This document shows positions 7,888-15,424 of a stretch of 64,000 bases of DNA, in pieces. How positions within the stretch are numbered: position 1 is the first letter of the stretch; each line of letters starts with the position of its first letter. Under the pieces are notes generated by a model, which was given only the letters and a program-made list of their open reading frames with translations, was not told the origin of the DNA and did no database searches. The position numbers and the translations under genes are program-made. Source of the DNA: Streptomyces sp. NBC_01471 (lineage in GTDB: Bacteria; Actinomycetota; Actinomycetes; Streptomycetales; Streptomycetaceae); contig NZ_CP109450.1 in the NCBI RefSeq assembly GCF_041438865.1, positions 7,247,501-7,311,500 on the forward strand, given 5' to 3'.

Positions 7888-8523
7888 GTGATGCGGGCGA
7901 ACGGCATCAAGGTGCAGAGCGGCAAGCCGCACGAGGACGCGATCCGCCGCACGGCGCAGAACCTCAATGTCGACTTCGACGATGAGTGCTCCTATGACTC
8001 CGACAGCTTCCCGAAGACGGTCACCGAGCAGCAGTGCGAGACCGAGCTGACCGAGCGGCCAAACGGGGAGAGCGGCAGCATCTCCGACGAGCGGTGCACC
8101 GGCGACAGGTGCGGGAAGTGGCTCGTCCTCGGCCTGAAATCGCCGACCGAGGCTGGGCTGACCCGATGGGTGAGGGGCAAGCACGAGCTGCCACCGGCCC
8201 TCGCCCGCGAGGTCGCCGGGATGCTGCGTGAGTGGAGTCTGTCGCATCCGGAGTTCATCACGGAGGACAACGTTCACGAGGCCGCCGCGATATTCGCCCA
8301 CGAGTACGCCACCGTGCACGCGGTGGGGACTCCGCGAGACATCGTGCTGCTGCACACACCTGAGTACGACAGCGACACCTGCTTCTACTGCGAACAGCCC
8401 TGGGAGAAGCATCAGTTCATCTGCACGGTGTGCAGGGAGACGGTGCCGGCGGCTGGTGCCCACTCCCACCAGGACCAAGTCAAGGGACAACTCAAGTTCC
8501 GGAAAGAGAAGGAGCAGAAGTGA
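7888..8523 (+). CDS. Hypothetical Cys-rich protein, 5' end apparently damaged
   Basis: 211 residues from GTG 7888. The middle is acidic and Glu-rich; residues about 165-190 carry CFYCEQPWEKHQFICTVC, two CxxC pairs typical of a zinc ribbon. Upstream in the same frame, from GTG 7819, the sequence reads VIPHDVVG, a TAG at 7843, then TYQAEKLCPSCTLK straight into this ORF. This looks like the original N-terminus, with a further CPxC pair, interrupted by one nonsense codon. The annotated protein may therefore be a truncated product. There is no good ribosome site at 7888. Confidence 0.55.
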   Translation: MMRANGIKVQSGKPHEDAIRRTAQNLNVDFDDECSYDSDSFPKTVTEQQCETELTERPNGESGSISDERCTGDRCGKWLVLGLKSPTEAGLTRWVRGKHELPPALAREVAGMLREWSLSHPEFITEDNVHEAAAIFAHEYATVHAVGTPRDIVLLHTPEYDSDTCFYCEQPWEKHQFICTVCRETVPAAGAHSHQDQVKGQLKFRKEKEQK

Positions 8524-8619
8524 CCGAGATTTCGATGTCGGGTATCGCGTAGTCCGCTGCCGACCAGCCCGACAGTGCCGCGCCGCAGTTCACCGGAACC
8601 GGGAATGAGGAGATGCAGC

Positions 8620-8937
8620 ATGGCTGATATCACAGCAGACACGATCGGCCTTGAAACCGGTCATTACCGGCTGCCCTGCGGCTGCCGGATCTACGTGTTC
8701 GGCCGCGCCGAGGTCATCCACCTGAGCGGTAACACGGTCGGGCAGTGCGACGAGTTGCGCGGCCTGTGGACTGAGTACTCGAAGGCGTACTGGGACGGGC
8801 ACGGGCACAGCTGTACGTCCCTGAACCTCTATCTCGCCTGCCTGCGGCATGTGGGTGCAGGGGAGAGCACGTTGCACGCCATCACGGCCCTCCGCGACAG
8901 CTTCCAGAGGCCAGCCGATCACAACCGAGAGTCATGA
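8620..8937 (+). CDS. Hypothetical small protein
   Basis: 105 residues. ATG 8620 sits seven bases after GAGGAG, so I prefer it to the in-frame start at 8575. The N-terminal half has YRLPCGCRIYVFGRAEV with a CGC, and another Cys-containing stretch follows (HSCTSLNLYLACLRHVG). Possibly metal-binding, but no family is recognised. It is the last gene of the rightward group of small proteins before the leftward LysM gene. Confidence 0.65.
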   Translation: MADITADTIGLETGHYRLPCGCRIYVFGRAEVIHLSGNTVGQCDELRGLWTEYSKAYWDGHGHSCTSLNLYLACLRHVGAGESTLHAITALRDSFQRPADHNRES

Positions 8938-9053
8938 GGTGCGAAGTAGTGGCCTCTCACGCCGCATCAGTGTCGTCGGACTCACCCCGGCCAAACAGGG
9001 ATCCGCAGGCAACACCGTTCCTCTTCATGTCCCGTACTCCTTCTTGTGGCGGC

Positions 9054-9611
9054 TCACCGCACTGGCGGGATGAGCAGTGAAGCACCGGCGTAGATGAGAT
9101 CCGGATTTTGGATCTTGTTTTTCTCGACCAGGATGCCGATCGGCACCCCCGTCGCCCCCGAGATCGCGGTGAGAGTGTCGCAGGGCTTGATGATGTATGA
9201 CTTCGCCTTCGGCGCAGGCTTCACCGCCGGCGCACCCGACCCGTTGGCCTTGTTTTCGTTGCCGCGCCCCGGCGTCGACTCTTGGCTCGCTCCGCTCTCG
9301 TCCTGCTTTCCCCTTCCGTCTCCGCCCGGATGCTGTTCGCTGCCGTCCTCGACATTCTTCTCGCCTGGATTCACCGGTATCTCGACCGGGGCGTGATGGC
9401 CCTGCAGCGCCTGGATCACGCCGCCGTCGGAGGAGGCGAGCTGCGTCAGGCCCCATCCGGCGAAGAGTGCTGCGCAGCCCACCATGACGCTGGCGGCGAC
9501 GACAGGTCCGTTGCCGAAGCCCATCGGGCCGGCATGGCTCCCGGCATCTGCTCTCGTCTGTGCCGATGACTTCAATACCGTCTCTACTGACCTCTGGGTC
9601 GTAGCCGACAT
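9054..9611 (-). CDS. Membrane-anchored LysM-domain protein
   Basis: 185 residues. A cytoplasmic N-terminal tail of about 40 residues precedes one membrane segment (VVAASVMVGCAALFAGWGL, about 38-57). Then comes a long hydrophilic Gly/Glu/Lys-rich linker and a C-terminal LysM domain (YIIKPCDTLTAISGATGVPI; NPDLIYAGASLLIP). LysM binds peptidoglycan or other GlcNAc polymers, so this protein probably tethers a membrane complex to the wall. I chose ATG 9611 (MSATTQRS) over the longer frame from 9662. It is transcribed divergently from the next gene, and the shared AT-rich intergenic region carries matching octamers. In this context it may belong to the transfer machinery. Confidence 0.8.
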   Translation of the reverse strand: MSATTQRSVETVLKSSAQTRADAGSHAGPMGFGNGPVVAASVMVGCAALFAGWGLTQLASSDGGVIQALQGHHAPVEIPVNPGEKNVEDGSEQHPGGDGRGKQDESGASQESTPGRGNENKANGSGAPAVKPAPKAKSYIIKPCDTLTAISGATGVPIGILVEKNKIQNPDLIYAGASLLIPPVR

Positions 9612-9807
9612 ACCTGTCTCAACCCCTCTATCAATAGTGCCGCGAATGGCGCGCACAATCATTCATGTTCGGCAATGGCATTCTACTCATAGTCGAACCC
9701 AATTTGATAGAATAGGTGGAAGAAAGGCAGTGTGAATCTTGTCCGGAAGCCCCTGTATAGAACCCTGAATCATCGATCGCCAAACCGAACGAAGGAACTG
9801 CATCACC
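9612..9807. promoter_or_regulatory. AT-rich divergent promoter region with inverted TTGATAGA octamers
   Basis: This 196-base region is far richer in A/T than its surroundings. It holds TTGATAGA on the plus strand at 9704-9711 and the same octamer on the minus strand at 9627-9634, each pointing at its own gene. The minus copy extends to GATAGAGGGGTTGA, which recurs in related form near 19103-19124 and 29417-29435. Probable shared promoter or operator element of the mobile region. Confidence 0.5.
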
Positions 9808-10731
9808 ATGGCCAACTACTCCATCTCCGCCAGCCACATCACCGAGGGTAAGAACGTCTTCATCCGCGGGAAGCTCGGCTTCGCCGTGCTCGCCCGTCTC
9901 ATCGAGGGCACGGAGCTCGCAGCCAGCGACCAGCGCAAGACGCAGAACGGCATGAGCCCCGTCGGCAAGCCGCACACCACCGCCACGATCATTCACGCCG
10001 AGGTCGAGTTCACCGATCCGAACAATCCCACCCTCGAAGAGCAGTTCGTCGCCGAGCGCCGCTACCCCTCCCCGAAGCGACCTGAAACCGGACTCAACTA
10101 CTCCATCGATTCCAAGGGCAGTACCCTGCCCGGCATCGCGATCCCTTCTCCGAAGGGCGACGGCACCTTCGACCAGGACACGTCCGGCCGGGAGCTTGCG
10201 CAGGGCCTCGACGTTACTCTCGTGCTGCGTACCTACAAGCCCAAGAGTTTCAGCAACCGCGGCCTGGCCCTGGAGCAGGTGATCGTGCACGAGAGCCCGA
10301 TTTACTACAACGCCGGCGGCGTCGATCAGGCCGAGCTGGCTGCGCGTGGCATCGTGCTCAACGGCACGCCGCGCTCAGTTCAGGCCGCTTCTGCCAGTGC
10401 TGTCTCTGTCGCTGCCGTCCCGGTGGCAACCGAGGTCGAAGGCGACTTGGCCTTCCCGACCCCGCAGCCGGCATCTGCACCTGTGGCCGTAGCCGTGCAG
10501 GCTCCGGTTCAGGTTCCGGCCGCTGTCGCTCAGCCGACCGCCGTCGCTGCTGTCCCTGTTCCGGCCGTGGCTCCCGCTTCGACCCCTGCTCAGCAGGAGA
10601 CCCTGGAGCAGAAGCTCGCGCGTCTGGAGGCCGAGAACGTCTCCCTCAAGGACGCGGGTTCGGCCGTGGGCTCGCCTGTGACCAACGGCTCCGGTCAGGC
10701 CGAGCAGGCGGGGATCACCTACCAGGGGTGA
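9808..10731 (+). CDS. Unrecognised protein, possibly nucleic-acid-binding, with Ala/Val/Pro linker
   Basis: 307 residues. The first 180 are a beta-rich folded domain (ITEGKNVFIRGKLGFAVLAR; LDVTLVLRTYKPKSFSNRGL). A low-complexity Ala/Val/Pro-rich linker (about 195-260) follows, then a short leucine-zipper-like helix (LEQKLARLEAENVSL). The layout, a beta domain with a flexible tail, placed directly before a primase-like gene, would suit a single-strand-binding or replication accessory protein, but I see no OB-fold signature, so this is inference. A GAAGGA ribosome site precedes ATG 9808 and a strong hairpin follows the stop. Confidence 0.7.
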   Translation: MANYSISASHITEGKNVFIRGKLGFAVLARLIEGTELAASDQRKTQNGMSPVGKPHTTATIIHAEVEFTDPNNPTLEEQFVAERRYPSPKRPETGLNYSIDSKGSTLPGIAIPSPKGDGTFDQDTSGRELAQGLDVTLVLRTYKPKSFSNRGLALEQVIVHESPIYYNAGGVDQAELAARGIVLNGTPRSVQAASASAVSVAAVPVATEVEGDLAFPTPQPASAPVAVAVQAPVQVPAAVAQPTAVAAVPVPAVAPASTPAQQETLEQKLARLEAENVSLKDAGSAVGSPVTNGSGQAEQAGITYQG

Positions 10732-10751
10732 TACGTGCTGACCATCGATGA

Positions 10752-10785
10752 GACCCCCGTATCGCACGCGTGCAGTACGGGGGTC
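10752..10785 (+). terminator. Intrinsic terminator
   Basis: A 10-base-pair perfect stem (GACCCCCGTA at 10752-10761 with TACGGGGGTC at 10776-10785) encloses a loop that itself holds the palindrome GCACGCGTGC. A pyrimidine-rich run with several T residues follows. It lies 20 bases after the preceding stop. Confidence 0.75.
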
Positions 10786-10831
10786 CTGTCTTTCTCTTCC
10801 TGTCCCTCCGATCGAAAGCACGTGTCCCACG

Positions 10832-11878
10832 ATGACTCCGGCCGACCCCCACGCCTGGTTCCCGCAGTTCTACGGCAACCTCGCGATCCGCACTCTCGCC
10901 GGTGCCTGTCGGTGGACCATCTCCGGACAGATCCGGGAGGAGGCCCCTGACAATCCCACCAAGCCGCCGAGGCGTAAAGCCCCGATCGACGTGCGGCACC
11001 TGCTCTCCGGTTGCACGTCCAGCTGCAAGCACGCCGGCCCGCTGCGAGGGGCCTTCGCCCTGGACGAGACCTGCCTGCTCACCCTCGACGAGCTCACCGC
11101 GGCGATACCGAATGCTGCGAACACCGCCTTCTACCTTCAGGCCCACACGGACGGGCTAGTCGTCCTTGACATTGAGCCTGACTGCCCGCCAGGAGTGGCC
11201 ACCGACCTGCTGCGACTGCCGGGCATCCTCTACTCGGAGCTATCGATGTCCGGCCGGGGCTTTCATCTCATCCTGCCGATGCCGACCAACTTCCACGACT
11301 TCCCGGTGGCCGCCGGCAAGCGCGTCCTGCGCGAGGAGCACGGCTGGTACGAGCTGCTCCTGGACCACTGGACCACCTTTACCCGCCAGCCGGTGCCCGG
11401 TCGCGACATCGCTCAGGAAGACGCTGTGCCCACTGCGCCGGCCTTCGCCTCCATCGAGGATCTCTATGCGGAGCTGGCTGTGAATGCCCGCGAGAGCTCG
11501 GGCGCTTCGGCATCAGCTGTCGACACCGCCGAGGACATGCCTGACATCCCGTACTCACAGGCAATCGTCGAGCAAACACTGTCTAATGCACGCCATCAGC
11601 TTCGGGATCCCAGCGACTTCAACCACGACATGTCCCGGTGGGAGTTCTCGGTTCTCGCCTCGCTCTACGGCTGGATGCGGACGCAACTGCGCGCCTACAG
11701 CGCCCTTGGAGTCGAGTACTCGGCAGGCGACACCGCGTGGCTGCTCTACAAGACGGCGCTCGATGTCATCCCGGCGCGCCCCAAGCACAGCGAGCGGCGT
11801 AACGGCCGGCCCTTCCTCCTTGACCGCGCGGCTGCGCTCGTGGCCGACCGCGAAGCATGCGCCGCGTCGGCCAACTGA
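10832..11878 (+). CDS. Archaeo-eukaryotic-type (PrimPol-like) primase candidate
   Basis: 348 residues. Residues about 100-150 contain AFYLQAHTDGLVVLDIEPD followed 30 residues later by SMSGRGFHLILPMP. A hydrophobic strand ending in D-x-E, then an SG-x-G-x-H turn, matches the motif I and motif II pattern of archaeo-eukaryotic primases (acidic metal ligands and the sxH motif). The C-terminal half is helical (SDFNHDMSRWEFSVLASLYGW) and may bind DNA. It sits between a possible nucleic-acid-binding gene and a MoxR-like ATPase, so initiation of element replication is a sensible role. The start at 10832 is chosen because the longer frame crosses the terminator. The family call is motif-based and needs a profile search; primase activity is unproven. 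Confidence 0.6.
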   Translation: MTPADPHAWFPQFYGNLAIRTLAGACRWTISGQIREEAPDNPTKPPRRKAPIDVRHLLSGCTSSCKHAGPLRGAFALDETCLLTLDELTAAIPNAANTAFYLQAHTDGLVVLDIEPDCPPGVATDLLRLPGILYSELSMSGRGFHLILPMPTNFHDFPVAAGKRVLREEHGWYELLLDHWTTFTRQPVPGRDIAQEDAVPTAPAFASIEDLYAELAVNARESSGASASAVDTAEDMPDIPYSQAIVEQTLSNARHQLRDPSDFNHDMSRWEFSVLASLYGWMRTQLRAYSALGVEYSAGDTAWLLYKTALDVIPARPKHSERRNGRPFLLDRAAALVADREACAASAN

Positions 11879-11996
11879 CGATCTACGACTGTTCCTGCTG
11901 CTGCTTCTGATCCTTGTTCACCTGCTGCCTCCGGTAGTGAGTGGGGTGGGTGACGGGTGCTGCGACAGGGCCGAGCTCAGGTGGGGGACAGTGCTG

Positions 11997-12049
11997 GATC
12001 GCGCGGAGCGCGATCGGGTGGCGATGCGCAGCGGGGCTCCGTCGCCACC
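11997..12049 (+). terminator. Two adjacent hairpins in a 338-base gap
   Basis: The first has arms GATCGCGC (11997-12004) and GCGCGATC (12008-12015) with loop GGA. The second has arms GGTGGCGA (12017-12024) and TCGCCACC (12042-12049). They lie between the primase-like gene and the MoxR gene and could terminate or attenuate transcription. No T-run follows. The rest of the 11879-12216 gap shows only the ribosome site for the next gene. Confidence 0.45.
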
Positions 12050-12216
12050 GATGACGGGGGTGCAGGTCTCCGCCCGGCTCCGACCCCGCGGCCCATGGCC
12101 TGCGCCGGGGCGTTCACGTCCTGTTCAGCCTCGACGACGCCAAAAGCAGCGCAGCGCCGTCCTCCGACATCTCTTCTCCTTCTCTCTTCCTCGCCCACGC
12201 GCAGAAAGACATCGAC

Positions 12217-13458
12217 ATGAAGTTCACCGACACCCTGACGACCCTCATCAAGCAGGCCCTCGAGGTCGGCGCGACGCCCGCTCTCATGGGGGAGCCCGGC
12301 ATCGGCAAGTCCAGCTTCGTCGCGGCCCTGGCGTACTCCATGGGCACTCAGGCCTTCACACTGCCGTGCAATCAGCTCGCCGACAAGGCTGACCTGACCG
12401 GTGCCCGCCTGGTGCCGTACACCAAGGACGACGGCACCGAGAGCTACAAGCAGGTGTTTTATCCCCACCAGGTGATCCAGGAGTGCATCGACTACGCCGA
12501 GGCAAACCCGCGCGAGTGGCCGATCCTCTTCCTCGACGAGGTCAACCGGACCACCTCCGACGTCACCTCCGGCGCGCTGACCCTGGTCACACTGCGCCGC
12601 ATGGGCCACGTCGCGTTGCCCAAGAACGTCCGTATCGTCGTGGCCGGCAACGACAAGGGCAACGTCACCTCGCTCGACGAGGCCAGCCTGTCCCGCTTCG
12701 CGATCTTCCACGTCGAGCCCGATGCCGCCACCCTCATGTCGGTCCTCGGCGACAACCTGAACCCCTGGGTGAAGACGGTGCTCACGCAGTACCCCGCGCT
12801 GATCTTCCAGAAGTCGACGCCCGGGGCCATCGTCGTCGACGGCCAGGACGACGACGACAACGGCAACGTCACGATGGCTGATCTGTTCGACGGCGGCGAG
12901 GAGATGAATCAGCTCACCACGCCGCGCACTATCGACAACCTGTCGAACTGGCTCAACGTGGCTGACCAGCAGCAGCTGGCGCAGTACCTGGCCACCCCGG
13001 TCCAGGTCGGCGACCGCGAAGTCTCGCTGCTGAACGAGGCCATCGAAGCTTTCGTCGGGGACACCACGTTCACCACGCAGCTCGTGGCCACCATCGCCCA
13101 GGACCTGGCGAACAACGTCGGCGGCATACAGCAGACCCGGGTGAACGTCCCTAAGCCGAATTGCTACCCGAGCCTGAAGGCCGCAGCGACCGTGACCGAC
13201 ATGACCGCCATCATCGCGACGCTGACCGACAACGAGAGGTCCGGGTCGCTGCTGTACGCGCTCAAGGAGAGCAAGGACAACGCGCGCCTCATCGAGCAGC
13301 TGGCCTTGGCGACCACTCAGATCGAACCGGGGCACACCCGCACGCTCATCGAGATGGTGACCAGCCAGCAGTTCGACCGTCAGAACCTGGAGGCGTTCAT
13401 GGGGACTGACGCACCGATCGTCAACCAGGCCAAGCCGATCATCTCGGCGTTCCTCTGA
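12217..13458 (+). CDS. MoxR-like AAA+ ATPase
   Basis: 413 residues. The Walker A motif GEPGIGKS is at residues 25-32 and Walker B ILFLDEVNR at about 103-111, with a sensor-like VAGND near 145 and an arginine in LDEASLSRF. This spacing and the early Walker A are typical of MoxR/RavA-type AAA+ ATPases, which work with VWA proteins as chaperones that activate or remodel a target complex. The next gene is exactly such a VWA protein, separated by a terminator. The C-terminal 200 residues have an acidic insert (DGQDDDDNGN). Cytoplasmic. The target is unknown; in this context it could be a replication or transfer complex. Confidence 0.85.
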   Translation: MKFTDTLTTLIKQALEVGATPALMGEPGIGKSSFVAALAYSMGTQAFTLPCNQLADKADLTGARLVPYTKDDGTESYKQVFYPHQVIQECIDYAEANPREWPILFLDEVNRTTSDVTSGALTLVTLRRMGHVALPKNVRIVVAGNDKGNVTSLDEASLSRFAIFHVEPDAATLMSVLGDNLNPWVKTVLTQYPALIFQKSTPGAIVVDGQDDDDNGNVTMADLFDGGEEMNQLTTPRTIDNLSNWLNVADQQQLAQYLATPVQVGDREVSLLNEAIEAFVGDTTFTTQLVATIAQDLANNVGGIQQTRVNVPKPNCYPSLKAAATVTDMTAIIATLTDNERSGSLLYALKESKDNARLIEQLALATTQIEPGHTRTLIEMVTSQQFDRQNLEAFMGTDAPIVNQAKPIISAFL

Positions 13459-13465
13459 TCGATCA

Positions 13466-13528
13466 CCGGTGGTGGGGGCTGCTCTGCGGTGCAGTCCCTG
13501 CTGCAACTCCCCACCACCGGCGGCTTTT
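13466..13528 (+). terminator. Strong intrinsic terminator
   Basis: A 12-base-pair perfect stem (CCGGTGGTGGGG at 13466-13477 with CCCCACCACCGG at 13509-13520) is followed by CGGC and five T residues. It directly follows the MoxR gene. Confidence 0.88.
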
Positions 13529-13562
13529 TGAGCTGCCTTGTCCCGGAAGGAGACCACGACCC

Positions 13563-15248
13563 ATGACGATCAACGTCACGAATCAGAAACCGGCCGTGCT
13601 CGACGCACTGCACACCATCGGGTGCACAGGCGACTATGACCCTTTGCCGGCGATCCAGCAGACCCTCGTCGACCCGCTGCTGCAGCCGCTGAACCCCAGT
13701 GTCCCGGCGAGCATCACCGATGCCCAGGGCGCTGATCTGACGCCGGACGTCCCGGACCTGGTCCTCAGCTGCATCGGCGACACGCCGAACGTGACCGGCG
13801 AGCAGACCGTCAAGGAGTTGCTCGGACAGACCCTGATCAACTTCGACCAGGGCACACCGTTGCCAGTCACCGAACTCTTCGCCGTCCAGGCCGGGCAGCA
13901 GAACAAAATGCCTGCGCCCTCCCCACGGGTGCTTTACACGGCGCAGGCCGACATCCTCCCGGCCGCGAAGACTCTGTTGGCAGGGACCGGCGACGAGAGT
14001 GCCTTCTTCGCCTCGATCGCCTACACCTTCCATCCTGACACTCTCGGGTTCTGGTTCCAGTCCTCCGCGGCCTTCGACGACTTCAAGGTCCTGTTGGCCC
14101 AGCAGACCCAGGTGATGGCCTCGACCCTGCCTGGAAGCACCGTCAAACTCCTCGGCGACTTCGCGGGCCTCTCTCTGCAGGGTCTGACGGAATCCCTGCT
14201 GCTGCGCCAGGACGACGATGACAACAATGACGAATTGTCCTTCGCGCGTCTGATCGTCCATGTGCTCATGCAGTACGTCGAGCAGCAGAGGACTCAATTG
14301 AAGGCTGGCGGAACGCAGGTCAGCGCCGGCATCCTGCCGTTCACGATCGGAGAGCTGTTCTGCCCGCGTTCCCTGGTCCTGGTCAACGTCGAGGCACATG
14401 CCCGGGCCAGCGCCGCGAAGATCACGCAGGAGTGGAACCTCATCAACCAGTCGCTGGCTTCGCCGGTGCAGATCGTCTCTAACGCCTCGCTGTCCAAACT
14501 CACGTCTTTGCCGCGGGCCGCCGCCCGGGCCGCCGCCATGGGAGCCAGGCAGCAGCCGGGTCAGCCTGGCAGCCGCAGCGCCCAGGTGACGTTCCGCAAG
14601 CAACCGCCGAGCAAGCTCGACCTGTTCAGGGACATCACCCGCGTGCTGCGCCGTATGGGCAAGGTCGGCAAGTCGCAGAACATATTCCGCGCGACGAAGG
14701 CGACCTTCCTCAAGGCCAACCGCCGGAACCCGGACGACTTCAACAAGCCCGGCCGGATCACCTCGGTGCAGTACATGCCCGACCTGCACGTCTACGTCGA
14801 CACCTCCGGCTCGATCTCCGAGGAGAACTACCAGGAGGCAGCCATGATGCTCATCCGGATCGCCAAGAAGCTCAACATCAACCTGTACTTCAACTCGTTC
14901 AGCCACATCCTCTCTCAGGAGACGCTGCTACGGGTCGAGAACAAGTCGACGCGGCAGATCTGGAAGGAGTTCCGCCGCGTACCCAAGGTCACCGGAGGCA
15001 CGAACTACCAGCAGATTTGGGACTACATCAACGCTTCCCCGAAGCGCAAGCACCAGCTCTCGCTGATGATCACGGACTTCGACTGGCTGCCGCCAACCAC
15101 GCGTCAGGACCACCCGCAGAACCTGTACTACGCCCCGTGCTCTGCCATGGACTGGTCGTTCATGGTCAGCAGGGCCAAGCGCTACGCCGACTCGATGAAG
15201 CACATTGACCCGAGCGTCCGGCAGAAGCTCCTCGGCATGGTCGTCTGA
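13563..15248 (+). CDS. VWA-domain protein, partner of the MoxR-like ATPase
   Basis: 561 residues. The C-terminal 160 residues form a von Willebrand factor A domain: YVDTSGSISEEN carries the DxSxS metal site (about 412-416), VTGGTNYQQIWDY supplies the Thr, and LMITDFDWLP supplies the later Asp. The N-terminal 400 residues are helical and unrecognised, ending in a basic stretch (AARAAAMGARQQPGQPGSRS). GGAAGGAG precedes ATG 13563. Pairs of MoxR-type ATPase and VWA protein (for example RavA-ViaA) act as metal-dependent chaperones; here a two-domain Clp-type ATPase follows, giving an unusual trio. No signal peptide or membrane segment. Confidence 0.85.
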   Translation: MTINVTNQKPAVLDALHTIGCTGDYDPLPAIQQTLVDPLLQPLNPSVPASITDAQGADLTPDVPDLVLSCIGDTPNVTGEQTVKELLGQTLINFDQGTPLPVTELFAVQAGQQNKMPAPSPRVLYTAQADILPAAKTLLAGTGDESAFFASIAYTFHPDTLGFWFQSSAAFDDFKVLLAQQTQVMASTLPGSTVKLLGDFAGLSLQGLTESLLLRQDDDDNNDELSFARLIVHVLMQYVEQQRTQLKAGGTQVSAGILPFTIGELFCPRSLVLVNVEAHARASAAKITQEWNLINQSLASPVQIVSNASLSKLTSLPRAAARAAAMGARQQPGQPGSRSAQVTFRKQPPSKLDLFRDITRVLRRMGKVGKSQNIFRATKATFLKANRRNPDDFNKPGRITSVQYMPDLHVYVDTSGSISEENYQEAAMMLIRIAKKLNINLYFNSFSHILSQETLLRVENKSTRQIWKEFRRVPKVTGGTNYQQIWDYINASPKRKHQLSLMITDFDWLPPTTRQDHPQNLYYAPCSAMDWSFMVSRAKRYADSMKHIDPSVRQKLLGMVV

Positions 15249-15268
15249 CCCTGCCGCCCCCAAGAGCC

Positions 15269-15320
15269 GCCGAGAGCGGTGCCGCGCGACCAACACCCCG
15301 TGCCCGGCGCCGCTCTCGGC
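15269..15320 (+). terminator. Long GC hairpin between VWA and Clp-like genes
   Basis: A 16-base-pair stem (GCCGAGAGCGGTGCCG at 15269-15284 with CGGCGCCGCTCTCGGC at 15305-15320) with one G-T pair. It lacks a T-run, as is common in Streptomyces terminators, and lies 20 bases after the VWA stop. Confidence 0.7.
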
Positions 15321-15424
15321 GACCCCTGACTCTCTCTCATCCATCCAATCCCTGCTCGGGACACCGTGGCGCACCGCCCAGCGCGCCACTACGCCGAGCT
15401 ACCCGCACCGCGAAGGAGGACCCG

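Noticed and set aside
10840..11878. Standard DnaG-type primase
   Set aside because: There is no zinc-binding motif or TOPRIM signature; the visible motifs fit the archaeo-eukaryotic type better.
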